A stretch of 13,302 nucleotides of DNA from Actinomycetes bacterium (lineage in GTDB: Bacteria > Actinomycetota > Actinomycetes > Mycobacteriales > Mycobacteriaceae). The translations under genes and the position numbers were made by a program. This document shows, piece by piece, positions 1-7,457 of this stretch (the first letter of the stretch is position 1; each line of letters opens with the position of its first letter). The notes beneath the pieces were generated by a model, which ran no database searches, was not told the DNA's origin, and was given only the letters and a program-made list of their open reading frames with translations. The stretch lies in contig JAEZKH010000074.1 in the NCBI GenBank assembly GCA_023415515.1, positions 1-13,302 of the forward strand. The letters are read 5' to 3'.

Positions 1-179
1 TCGACGGGCTTGTGCTCGATGATCGCCTTGTATGCGCGGTTCTCGTGCTGGATCATGCGGACGAAGAAGCCGACGAACATCAACACCGCCAAAACGAACA
101 CCACCCACACCCCGACGGAATCGCCGCCGAACGTGAACACCACTCCTGCGTCGTCATAGCTGTCGATCGGACTGAACAC
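1..179 (-). CDS. Small membrane protein coupled to amt (partial, C-terminus outside window)
   Basis: The GTG start lies directly after the TAA of the ammonium channel gene (TAAGTG). A strong GGAGG at 188-192, inside the end of amt, is spaced 8 bases from it, so the pair is very probably translationally coupled. The visible 59 residues begin MFSPIDSYDDAG, then a Gly-rich stretch, then one hydrophobic segment (about residues 24-41, VWVVFVLAVLMFVGFFV), followed by a charged stretch (RMIQHENRAYKAIIEHKP). That suggests a single-pass protein with a short outer N-terminus and a cytoplasmic C-terminus. I do not recognise the family. Its fixed position behind amt suggests a role linked to the channel, which is inference only. 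The 3' end is cut by the window. Confidence 0.8.
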   Translation of the reverse strand, partial: MFSPIDSYDDAGVVFTFGGDSVGVWVVFVLAVLMFVGFFVRMIQHENRAYKAIIEHKPV

Positions 180-1517
180 TTACTTCACCTCCGTTGCGCC
201 GATGAGTGCCTTGCCGCCGTTGAGCGCAGGCATCACCGTGATCGGGATGCCTTCGGGGTACGGCGTCGCGGGTACCTCGGACAGATCCAAGCCCTGCTCT
301 TCGACCTCCTTCGGGATCCGGAGCAGACCGACCTTCTTCAAGCCCAGCGACACCAGATACGTCGGGAAGAAGCCCAACGCCGCGAACACCACAGCGCCGA
401 TTGCCTGTCCCCACAACGACACTGACGGGTTTCCGTCCGTGTTCGGGTATCCCCACAGGAAGATCCCCGCCATCAGCACCGAGTACAACCCGATACCGCC
501 GTGCACCGCGACGGCGCCCACCACGTCGTCGATCCTGAACTTCTCGAGCAGCTTGCCGATGTAGGGAATGAGAGCGCCGGCCCCCAACGCCAAGAGGAAG
601 CCCAGCGCCGGATGGTAGAGATCCATCCCCGACGCGACGCCGATGACACCGGCGAGGCCGCCGGAGATCGTCCAGAACGGTTCGCCGCGTGATGTCAGGT
701 AGGCACCGATGATGCCGCCCGCCAAACCCATCAATGTATTGAAGGTGAACGCGCTCAACGTGGTTGGGCTCGCATAGATGGTGCTGAAGCCGTCGCCGGC
801 ATAGATGACACAGCCCATCAGGAAGCCGAAGAACCCGGTGAAGATCAGCATCAGCCCGAGCATGGTCAGCGGTAGATTATGCGGACGGATGGTGACCGCT
901 GTCCCGTCCGGGGCGAACCGGCCGATACGCGGGCCGAGGTTGATCAAGATTCCCAACGCGGCGAAGCCGGCGATCATGTGCACGCAGCCGGCGGCGCCGA
1001 CATCGTGAAAGCCGAGCTTGGTCAGCATCCAGCCCGCCCCGTGCCAACCCCATGCCGCGCCGATGATCCACGTGACGGAGCCGACAAGCACGGTGAGAAC
1101 CAGGAAGCCACTTGTGCGGATCCGCTCCAGCACGGCGCCGGACATGATCGACCCCGTCGTGGCGGCGAACAACGCGAATGCACCCCAGAAGATGCCGCTG
1201 GCAGGATCGTCGACGTTCGGGCCCATGTTGTCACTCCACGGGAGCGCGGCCTTTGCGGCATCGTTGAATTCGATGAAGCCGCTCGGCATCGCGTTGTAGA
1301 GGAACCAGCCGACGAAAAAGAACGACGCGACAATCGTCGCGAACGCGAGCAGGTTCTTCATCGCAGTCGCCAGGACATTCTTCGACCGGGACGCACCGAC
1401 CTCGTAGGCCAGGAAGCCGGCGTGGATCAGCATCATGAGCGCGATCGACACCCAATAGAAGAACTCGTTGTTGACCGCCGCCATCGCGGCGATTGCGTCT
1501 TCGGTTTCCGGTGTCAA
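180..1517 (-). CDS. amt: Ammonium transporter, Amt/MEP/Rh family
   Basis: Integral membrane channel of 445 residues that takes up ammonium/ammonia. The family signature around EVGASRSKN (39-47) and the two pore histidines are present: H180 in GCVHMIAG and H339 in AVHGGIG, with D172 at the usual conserved Asp upstream of the first. About eleven hydrophobic segments are visible. The start is a TTG (1515-1517) with a GGAGG at 1523-1527 five bases upstream; the next in-frame ATG (M12) lacks such a site. The N-terminus is shorter than in E. coli AmtB-type proteins, and the first pore motif reads DVGAAGCVH, not the more usual D-[FY]-AGG-x-VVH, so this may be a divergent Amt clade. No PII (glnK) gene follows; a small membrane protein does. 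The call as Amt is secure; which paralogue it is remains unclear. Confidence 0.95.
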   Translation of the reverse strand: MTPETEDAIAAMAAVNNEFFYWVSIALMMLIHAGFLAYEVGASRSKNVLATAMKNLLAFATIVASFFFVGWFLYNAMPSGFIEFNDAAKAALPWSDNMGPNVDDPASGIFWGAFALFAATTGSIMSGAVLERIRTSGFLVLTVLVGSVTWIIGAAWGWHGAGWMLTKLGFHDVGAAGCVHMIAGFAALGILINLGPRIGRFAPDGTAVTIRPHNLPLTMLGLMLIFTGFFGFLMGCVIYAGDGFSTIYASPTTLSAFTFNTLMGLAGGIIGAYLTSRGEPFWTISGGLAGVIGVASGMDLYHPALGFLLALGAGALIPYIGKLLEKFRIDDVVGAVAVHGGIGLYSVLMAGIFLWGYPNTDGNPSVSLWGQAIGAVVFAALGFFPTYLVSLGLKKVGLLRIPKEVEEQGLDLSEVPATPYPEGIPITVMPALNGGKALIGATEVK

Positions 1518-1597
1518 CAGGGCCTCCGCTAGATCAATTCGGGTCGAACCGCGGTTCTCGTCAGTGCTCGAGATCCACCGGCGGGATACGGAGCTTG

Positions 1598-1630
1598 ACG
1601 TTAGCTGTGAACGTGTGAACTACCTGTCAC
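1598..1630 (-). promoter_or_regulatory. Candidate amt promoter with possible GlnR-like site
   Basis: On the minus strand TAACGT (1603-1598) fits the mycobacterial TANNNT -10 box. Just upstream is GTGAC-N6-TTCAC (1630-1615), which has the AC-N9-AC spacing described for actinobacterial GlnR boxes but only a partial match to the consensus. On the plus strand the same area holds a direct repeat TGTGAAC at 1606-1612 and 1614-1620. Nitrogen control of amt genes by GlnR is established in mycobacteria; that this is the site is inference. No good -35 hexamer is seen, as expected for an activator-dependent promoter. The rest of the 1518-1681 spacer shows nothing clear. Confidence 0.3.
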
Positions 1631-1681
1631 CGTGCGTTAAATCAAGATGAAGCAATCGCATTCACGCCCGCGAGCCGGTGT

Positions 1682-3373
1682 CTACAGACGGCTCTCCAAC
1701 CGCGCCGACACACCGGCCTCCTGCAGGTCGAGCCGTTCCAGCATCGCGCGCACCGCTTCGTCCTCGATGCGGCCGTTGTCGCGTTCGGCGATCAACGCCA
1801 CCCGCTGCGCGGCCAGCACGTCGCGATAGAGCGCCGAGAACACCGCCGACCGCTTGGTGTGCGCGTCGGGGTCGGGCATTTCGTCGGCATCCTGCGAGTG
1901 GCGTGCGATCACCGCGCGGATCTCGGCGAGTACCTGTGGGCTCATGCCCTCAGGCGGATTGGCTCCAAACGCGTCCAGCACTTCGTCGGCCGCATCGTGC
2001 ACGACACGTTCGGCCTTGAGTTCCTCTTCGCGGTCGGCGGCGTGGTCGTCGCTGAACCGCGACAGGTGAAGTCGTTTGATCAGCAGCGGCAGGGTCCAGC
2101 CCTGGATGAGCAGCGTGCCGACGCTGACGACGAACGCGATCGCCTGGATCATCGACCGCTCGGGGAACGGTTCACCCGACACCGTCGTCACCGGAATGGC
2201 CGCTGCCGCAGCCAATGTCACGACGCCACGCATCCCCGTCCAGGACACCACGACGCTTTCGCGCCAATTCAACGGCCGACGGTCGATACGCGAACGCCAT
2301 TTACCGGCCGGCTTCGCCCGTCGTCGCGTACCCAGCGCTCCGCGACCGCCGGTCGAGGGTACCGGCACGCTCAGGCGGCTCTCCACGTGCGACGACAGTT
2401 TGTTGCGGCCGAAGATCGCGAACACCGACAGCGGTCGGATCACCAGGACGACCAGCAGCACGATCGCCGAGCCGACAGCGACCTGGGCGAGCGACTCGTG
2501 CGTCTCGCGCAGATCCTCCAGCACGAACCGCAGATGCAGCCCGATGTAGGCGAAGACGAACGCCTCCAGCAGTACGTCGACCGAATTCCAGACGTACCGT
2601 TCCTGTAGACGCGTCTGGTATCCGGCGCCCAATGCACCGTTGCCGACGACGAAACCTGCTACCACTACGGCCAATACGCCCGATGCGTGGATTTCCTCGG
2701 CGCAGATGAACGCCGCGAACGGGACGACGAGCCCCTGCACTGTCTCCAGGCCCGGATTGGCGAGCCGCTGCCGGATCCACAGCGTCACGTAGCCAAGGAC
2801 GGCGCCGACCAAGGGGCCGACGACCGAGCTGTAGCCGAACAGCAGGAACGGGTTCCCGATGAAGGTGTGGGTCCCCGCGACCTGTGCGACCGCGACGGAG
2901 AACAGCGTCAGCGCCGCCGCGTCGTTGATGAGGCTCTCCCCTGTCAGGATCGCCATCACCCGCTTGGGCAGGCCGAGCTTGCGGCCGACCGCGACGGCCG
3001 TCACCGCGTCGGGCGGGGCCACCACCGCGCCGAGCACCAGCGCGGTGCCGAACGCCAACGGAACGGCCACCAGCCACGACGACACCATTGCCACCGCGAA
3101 TGCGGTGACCACGACGAGGCCGACACCGAGACCGAGGATCGGCCTGATGTTGCGCAGGAACGTCGGGAACGAGAAGTCCAGGGCGGCGGAGTAGAGCAGC
3201 GGCGGCAAGACGACCGACAGCAGGATGTGTGAGTCGAGTTCAGGCGCTTCGAAGCCCGGCAGGAACGACACCGCGATGCCGATGACGACGATGATCAGCG
3301 CCGGCTCGAGTCCGCGGCGATGCGCCATGGCGGTCACGACGATGGCTCCGACGACGACGAGGATCAGTTCCAC
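1682..3373 (-). CDS. Na+/H+ antiporter, CPA1 (NhaP/NHE-type) family
   Basis: A 563-residue cation/proton antiporter of the inner membrane. The N-terminal ~440 residues carry many hydrophobic segments with the CPA1 hallmarks: APPDAVT (119-125) and the ion-binding motif ESLIND (146-151, with N150 and D151). An Arg-rich cytoplasmic loop (around GGRGALGTRRRAKPAGKWRS) precedes the last membrane bundle, which contains WTGMRGVVTLAAA. The last ~120 residues are a soluble, highly charged, helix-rich tail that could sense pH or nucleotides. It most resembles the mycobacterial YjcE/Rv2287-type antiporters in length and layout. The start is GTG at 3371-3373, placed so that the protein begins MELILVVVGA just before the first membrane helix; no clear ribosome-binding site is visible. 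The gene stands alone, 108 bases after nei. Ion preference cannot be read from the sequence. Confidence 0.93.
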   Translation of the reverse strand: MELILVVVGAIVVTAMAHRRGLEPALIIVVIGIAVSFLPGFEAPELDSHILLSVVLPPLLYSAALDFSFPTFLRNIRPILGLGVGLVVVTAFAVAMVSSWLVAVPLAFGTALVLGAVVAPPDAVTAVAVGRKLGLPKRVMAILTGESLINDAAALTLFSVAVAQVAGTHTFIGNPFLLFGYSSVVGPLVGAVLGYVTLWIRQRLANPGLETVQGLVVPFAAFICAEEIHASGVLAVVVAGFVVGNGALGAGYQTRLQERYVWNSVDVLLEAFVFAYIGLHLRFVLEDLRETHESLAQVAVGSAIVLLVVLVIRPLSVFAIFGRNKLSSHVESRLSVPVPSTGGRGALGTRRRAKPAGKWRSRIDRRPLNWRESVVVSWTGMRGVVTLAAAAAIPVTTVSGEPFPERSMIQAIAFVVSVGTLLIQGWTLPLLIKRLHLSRFSDDHAADREEELKAERVVHDAADEVLDAFGANPPEGMSPQVLAEIRAVIARHSQDADEMPDPDAHTKRSAVFSALYRDVLAAQRVALIAERDNGRIEDEAVRAMLERLDLQEAGVSARLESRL

Positions 3374-3411
3374 GGGCCCGATTGTCGCTGAGTCGGGTCA
3401 CTTTCTCAGCT

Positions 3412-3469
3412 CGAGCAGACACTCGCGCCCGCCCCGAGCTGGGCTTTCGCGGGCGCTTATGTCTGCTCG
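3412..3469. terminator. Long interrupted hairpin between nei and the antiporter gene
   Basis: CGAGCAGAC (3412-3420) and GCGCCCGC (3425-3432) pair with GCGGGCGC (3449-3456) and GTCTGCTCG (3461-3469). The stem has 9 + 8 base pairs separated by a 4/4 internal loop, with a 16-base terminal loop. It begins 13 bases beyond the end of nei in the direction of transcription. There is no U-tract, so it is not a classical intrinsic terminator, but hairpins without U-tracts are common at mycobacterial gene ends. The arm sequence GAGCAGAC resembles a palindromic repeat that I recall from intergenic regions of other mycobacteria; this was not checked. Confidence 0.5.
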
Positions 3470-3481
3470 CGAGAGGAAGGG

Positions 3482-4276
3482 TTACGTCTGGTCGACCGGG
3501 CACCAGAACAGGTTGCGGCCCTCGAGCACCGCGGTGCGGATCTCGGTCCCGCACACCCGGCACGGCTCGCCGGCGCGACGATAGACCCAGGTCCGCGGGC
3601 GGCCGGGTCGATACGACGGCAGACCGTGGTCGTCCTGGCGGTCCATCGTGATGATCTTGCCGCGCCGCAACCCGATGGCCATCAGCGCGACGAGGTCGGT
3701 CCACATGGCGTCGAACGCGTCGGCGTCGATCTTCGTGCCGGGCCGGTAGGGGTCCATGCGATGACGGAACAGCAGCTCGTTGCGGTACACGTTGCCGACG
3801 CCTGCGATCACCGTCTGATCCATCAGCAGCGCGCCGATCGGCCTGCGCGACTTCGTGATTCGCGCCCACGCGAGCGAGCCGTCGGCGTCGCGCCGCAACG
3901 GGTCTGGGCCAAGGCGCGCGATCACGTCGTCGACGTCGGGTTCCTCGATGACCTCACACACCGTCGGCCCGCGCAGATCGGTGCCGAACTCCGCGCCGAC
4001 CATCCGCATGCGCACCTGGCCCACCGGCGGGGCCATCGGCACCGTCGACTCGCTGAACGTGCCGTATAGGCCGAGGTGAACATGCACGACGCGGCCGCCG
4101 TCGTAGTGGTGGAACAGGTGCTTGCCCCAGGCGCTGGCCTTCTTCAGCACGCGGCCGTTGACCGTGGCGGCACCGTCGGCGAAGCGGCCCTGCGGGCTGG
4201 AGACGACGACCGGCGCACGGCCGAACTTGCGCTGGTGCAGTCGAGCCAACCGGTGAAGTGTGTGCCCTTCTGGCAT
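3482..4276 (-). CDS. nei: DNA glycosylase/AP lyase, Fpg/Nei family (Nei1-type)
   Basis: A 264-residue base-excision repair enzyme that removes oxidised bases and cleaves the abasic site. Pro-2/Glu-3 of the MPEGHT N-terminus form the catalytic site. K52 sits in the SAWGKHL motif (DNA-binding/catalytic Lys), the helix-two-turn-helix spans about 145-175 (DQTVIAGVGNVYRNE), and the C-terminus is the zinc finger. It corresponds in context to Rv2464c. The ATG abuts the TAG of rpiB (TAGATG), so translation is probably coupled. Oddity: the finger reads C239-x2-C242-x16-C259-x2-D262; the fourth ligand, normally Cys, is Asp (codon GAC). The downstream QT and stop codon look normal, so this is a substitution and not a truncation. 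Confidence 0.95.
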   Translation of the reverse strand: MPEGHTLHRLARLHQRKFGRAPVVVSSPQGRFADGAATVNGRVLKKASAWGKHLFHHYDGGRVVHVHLGLYGTFSESTVPMAPPVGQVRMRMVGAEFGTDLRGPTVCEVIEEPDVDDVIARLGPDPLRRDADGSLAWARITKSRRPIGALLMDQTVIAGVGNVYRNELLFRHRMDPYRPGTKIDADAFDAMWTDLVALMAIGLRRGKIITMDRQDDHGLPSYRPGRPRTWVYRRAGEPCRVCGTEIRTAVLEGRNLFWCPVDQT

Positions 4277-4765
<489 letters not shown>

Positions 4766-4772
4766 TCTGGCA

Positions 4773-4893
4773 GACCCCCCTACCGCCCAAACCGACATAT
4801 GGGCGCACAAGTGCGAGAAGAATCCGCCATTTCGTCGGTCTCGGCACGCGCAAATCAGTGTGGCGGTCCTCTGACCGGCCTTACCGTTGATTT
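4773..4893 (+). repeat. Promoter-side repeat, copy 1
   Basis: Matches 7333-7454. In the core block 4781-4860 against 7340-7419, 74 of 80 bases are identical by hand alignment, with no gaps. After that a 20-22 base variable stretch is followed by a second identical block (GGCCTTACCGTTGATT with the start codon). It contains two small palindromes kept in both copies: CGCCCA-N10-TGGGCG (4784-4805) and CGCA-N4-TGCG. Differences in the core show no third-position bias and the block lengths differ by 2 bases downstream, so it is unlikely to be coding. Confidence 0.85.
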
Positions 4894-4896
4894 GTG
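4882..4896 (+). promoter_or_regulatory. Leaderless promoter of operon copy 1
   Basis: TACCGT (4882-4887) fits TANNNT. Its last base is 7 nt before the G of the GTG start (4894), which places +1 on the start codon. No ribosome-binding site lies upstream of the GTG. The arrangement is repeated exactly in copy 2 (7443-7457). Leaderless mRNAs starting with ATG/GTG are common in mycobacteria. No convincing -35 box is seen. Confidence 0.55.
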
Positions 4897-5163
4897 GGGG
4901 TCATCAGCGTCGACAGCACGGGTCTTACTTGGCTGGGCGGCGAGTGCCACCGCTTGGCCGAAACGGTGGTTTCAGCGTCGCCGACCGTCAGCGGAGGCTT
5001 TCGTGCGACGTCCGCGGCGGTGCAGGCGCTGCACAACGAGGTCGACCGGGCCGCGCAGCGGATCGCCGATCGACTGCGATCCACGGGCGAGAAAGTGTCG
5101 GGCGCGGGTCGGGCTTTTGCAGCCGCCGAGGCCGCCAACGAAGACCTCCTGTACGAGGTCTGA
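4894..5163 (+). CDS. EspC/WXG100-like type VII secretion protein, copy 1
   Basis: An 89-residue, helix-rich protein without a Sec signal, first gene of the operon. It starts GVISVDSTGL, the typical beginning of EspC-like 'type VII secretion target' proteins, and ends FAAAEAANEDLLYEV. In this family the C-terminal helix usually carries a YxxxD/E secretion signal; here the equivalent position reads FAAAE, Phe in place of Tyr. The protein is expected to form a helical hairpin and pair with the large protein encoded next, and the pair would be exported by an ESX system. The stop codon is 3 bases before the next start, so the two genes are surely co-translated. No ESX machinery genes lie in the window, so export would depend on a system encoded elsewhere. 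Confidence 0.75.
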   Translation: MGVISVDSTGLTWLGGECHRLAETVVSASPTVSGGFRATSAAVQALHNEVDRAAQRIADRLRSTGEKVSGAGRAFAAAEAANEDLLYEV

Positions 5164-5166
5164 TCG

Positions 5167-6390
5167 GTGAGCACCACCGCCCTTCCGACGCGGTCGGAGG
5201 TCGAAGCGTTCAGCGGCGTCTATCTGGTGGATGCGGCGTCGCACTGGGTTGGTAGCGCCAGCAGGTGGACGGGTGCCGTCGATTCCCTGGATCGGAAAGT
5301 CAGACGCCCAGGCTGGACGGGCGAAGGCGCGGAGGCAGCAGCGCTGCGAGTTGGTGCCGACCGGAACCGCGTCACCGGTGCCGCCGACAGCTTGTGGGCA
5401 GTAGCGACGGTCGCGCGTCGGGCAGCCGACGACCTGCTCGCGGCGAAGGCGCGAGTACTGCGCACGGTGCGCGACGCCGAGGCGGCCGGGTTCGAGGTCG
5501 GTGAGGACTTCTCGCTGAGCACCGTCGTAAGCACGACGTCGGCGTCGGAGATGGCTGCCCGGGAAGCGCAGATGCGCCGATTCGGGCTCGCGATTCGGTC
5601 GAACGTGCTCGCGCTAATGAGGGTCGATGAGGGCGCAGCGGCCGAGATAGCCTCGGCGACAGCGGAATTGCCGTCTCTCACGTTTGATGGGAATGCGCGC
5701 GACGGCGGTCTCATCCAGGCGGTCGACTTCCACGGCATTCCGCTGCCCCAGAAGCCGAATCCCCCCGCTATCCCGCCGCCCGAGGGTTGGAGTAAAGACC
5801 CTCTTTTGCGGGCTGCACAGAAGATCGCTTACGGGCACGCTTATGACAAACACGGCCATGAATTCGGTGGCCCCTCGCAAGAAGAGTTCGCCCAGCTGAT
5901 CTACCAGAAAATGCTTCGAGCCATCAACGATCCCCGCGGGCTCATACTCGGTCTGAGCGAAGACGGCGTTCCGGTCATCTACGACCCGCAAGAAAACGTC
6001 CTTATCATCCGGGACACTCGTCCGAGCGCGCCCGACGGTGGAACAGCCTACAAACCGGAGAGTCCGGCTAAAGCACAGCGGAAGATCGGTACTTACTTGC
6101 CGAGACTCACGGCTGAGCAGCTGGCAGACGGTGCACAAGCAAGGGTCCCAACGAGCGACGATGCTCAAGCGAGTATTGGTTCAGCTCCACCCTCATCCGA
6201 CTCCGCTCCAGCCGAAGCGAAGGCCCCAAGCGCAGCCCACGAGCGTCCCAACCGCGGCGCCTTCGAGGACTGGGGAACTCACGCGCCACCGGAAGAACTC
6301 GCCAAAATCGATGGCCCACTCGGCATCCTGGGAAGAATAATCCTCGGGCAAGTGGGGCCGAATCCTGACAACCCTGAACACTGGGCGTAA
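5167..6390 (+). CDS. WXG-domain polymorphic toxin, putative BECR-type nuclease, copy 1
   Basis: A 407-residue protein starting with GTG, 8 bases after a GAGG. Residues 1-185 are an Ala-rich helical domain of mycobacterial ESX-substrate type, with a WTG (W-x-G) turn at 50-52 and the AAGFEVGEDFS segment at 106-116. Residues 188-209 are a Pro-rich linker (FHGIPLPQKPNPPAIPPPE). Residues 210-300 are the likely toxin core: H224 and K228-H229 in GHAYDKHGHEF, YDP at 272-274, IIRDTR at 280-285, GTAYKP at 292-297. That order (H, [KR]H, late T-x-[FY]-x-P strand) is what I know from BECR-fold RNases (barnase/EndoU/colicin E5-D/RelE) of polymorphic toxins; the fold is inferred. A low-complexity stretch (325-362) leads to a conserved tail, WGTHAPPEELAKIDGPLGIL to HW. 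Not recognised as a named gene. Confidence 0.75.
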   Translation: MSTTALPTRSEVEAFSGVYLVDAASHWVGSASRWTGAVDSLDRKVRRPGWTGEGAEAAALRVGADRNRVTGAADSLWAVATVARRAADDLLAAKARVLRTVRDAEAAGFEVGEDFSLSTVVSTTSASEMAAREAQMRRFGLAIRSNVLALMRVDEGAAAEIASATAELPSLTFDGNARDGGLIQAVDFHGIPLPQKPNPPAIPPPEGWSKDPLLRAAQKIAYGHAYDKHGHEFGGPSQEEFAQLIYQKMLRAINDPRGLILGLSEDGVPVIYDPQENVLIIRDTRPSAPDGGTAYKPESPAKAQRKIGTYLPRLTAEQLADGAQARVPTSDDAQASIGSAPPSSDSAPAEAKAPSAAHERPNRGAFEDWGTHAPPEELAKIDGPLGILGRIILGQVGPNPDNPEHWA

Positions 6391-6411
6391 GTGGCAAACA
6401 GAGGAAGCAGC

Positions 6412-7233
6412 GTGACAGCAGAAGACCACCGTATAGAGATTGCGCTCGATGACGACGAGCGCGACCTGATGGCCTCGGCCATCAACGAGTACGGCCTTGC
6501 GGCGCAGGGTGCTGTCGAATTGCTGCCACCGCTCGTTGGCAAGTTGACCCAACAAGCATGGTGGGACTACATCAATCCGCTCATCGACTCCGTTGATGCC
6601 CGTGAACCGCTGACCGATCTCGACTGGGCGCGCGCGCTCCTACTCACGGAGTTCGCCTTCGGCAGCGACATGGTCGCCAACGCGCGACGATTCTCCTTCG
6701 GCGGCGAGGAACGCTTGGTGCTCTTCCTGCGCTCACTGCAAGACAAAATCAGCACTGACGAACGCGCGCAACTGCTCGTCGACAACGCCACGTTCCCCAC
6801 GTTCGACGAAAGCAACAGCGAGCGAACCGCCATCCTGCCAATGGACTTGGGCGACTTCGCATTCGACGACGACGAACGGCGCCTCATGCTCGTCACGCTC
6901 AACGCCTACATACAAGAACCCGAGCGCGGCTACGGCCTACTCGCTCCCATCGCGGGCCAACGGACATTCGACGAATGGAAGGCGTATATCGCCCACCTGC
7001 ACCAAGCGGTGGACGACGAACAGCCCTTGACCGAACTCGACTGGTCCCGCGTCCTACTGCTCACAGAGATGGGATTCACCAGCAGCCTCGTCGGCTTCGC
7101 CCCCCAATTTCGCGGCGCAGACCAGTACGGGATTCGAGTCCTGCGATCCCTTCAGATAACCATTCATCGAGGCAAGTTGGCTCTGCTGTTCATCGAGAAC
7201 GCGAGCTATCCCTGGATCCGCTGCGACGATTAA
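6412..7233 (+). CDS. Two-repeat putative immunity protein, copy 1
   Basis: A 273-residue acidic soluble protein with no signal peptide or membrane segment, directly downstream of the toxin: the place and character of an immunity protein. I chose the GTG at 6412, which has GAGGAAG four bases upstream and aligns with the ATG of copy 2 (MTAEDH against MNDDSA); a GTG at 6391 is also possible. The protein is an internal duplication: residues ~12-125 and ~152-263 align with each other, for example DDDERDLM/DDDERRLM, PLTDLDWARALLLTE (66-80)/PLTELDWSRVLLLTE (205-219), LRSLQDKI/LRSLQITI. Each repeat looks all-helical. I do not recognise the family. Binding and neutralising the upstream toxin is inferred from position only. 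Confidence 0.72.
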   Translation: MTAEDHRIEIALDDDERDLMASAINEYGLAAQGAVELLPPLVGKLTQQAWWDYINPLIDSVDAREPLTDLDWARALLLTEFAFGSDMVANARRFSFGGEERLVLFLRSLQDKISTDERAQLLVDNATFPTFDESNSERTAILPMDLGDFAFDDDERRLMLVTLNAYIQEPERGYGLLAPIAGQRTFDEWKAYIAHLHQAVDDEQPLTELDWSRVLLLTEMGFTSSLVGFAPQFRGADQYGIRVLRSLQITIHRGKLALLFIENASYPWIRCDD

Positions 7234-7241
7234 GCCGTCGC

Positions 7242-7299
7242 CGATTTCTGCACCAGGGTCGTGAATTCACCCCGTGTAACCACCACCACGCAGAAATCG
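7242..7299. repeat. Inverted repeat at the boundary between the two units
   Basis: CGATTTCTGC (7242-7251) is the exact reverse complement of GCAGAAATCG (7290-7299); the loop is 38 bases and contains a TGAATTCA palindrome. It starts 8 bases after the stop of immunity copy 1 and ends 33 bases before repeat copy 2. It could be a transcription terminator or a relic of the duplication junction. It has no counterpart after unit 2, which ends directly on the neighbouring gene. Confidence 0.45.
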
Positions 7300-7332
7300 A
7301 TGGCCAACATTGTGTTTGGCGATGATCTCGTT

Positions 7333-7454
7333 GACCCCCTACCGCCCAAACCGACATATGGGCGCAGAAGTGCGAGAAGACTTCACCATTTCGTCGATCT
7401 CGGCACCCGCAAATCAGTGCACGAGTGACTTCCGGACGGCCTTACCGTTGATTC
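7333..7454 (+). repeat. Promoter-side repeat, copy 2
   Basis: Second copy of the 4773-4893 element, now between the two units and not beside rpiB. Both palindromes are kept: CGCCCA-N10-TGGGCG at 7343-7364, and CGCA-N4-TGCG, where the single base difference falls in the loop (CAAG in copy 1, GAAG here). The -10 box TACCGT is at 7443-7448. Confidence 0.85.
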
Positions 7455-7457
7455 GTG
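7443..7457 (+). promoter_or_regulatory. Leaderless promoter of operon copy 2
   Basis: TACCGT (7443-7448) lies 7 nt before the GTG start at 7455, the same geometry as copy 1, again with no ribosome-binding site. It should still drive the degraded operon and the intact immunity gene. Confidence 0.5.

Noticed and set aside
1682..3373. An operon of amt with the antiporter
   Set aside because: They share a strand, but the 164-bp spacer contains promoter-like and possible GlnR-like sites for amt, so independent transcription is more likely.
4799..4893. Possible conserved small peptide (MGA[QE]VRE...) encoded in the repeat element in both copies
   Set aside because: An ATG is present in both, but copy differences show no codon-position bias and a 2-base length difference breaks the shared frame before the next gene.
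6391..6411. Immunity copy 1 starting at the GTG at 6391, right after the toxin stop
   Set aside because: Possible, but the GTG at 6412 has GAGGAAG at proper spacing and aligns with the start of copy 2.
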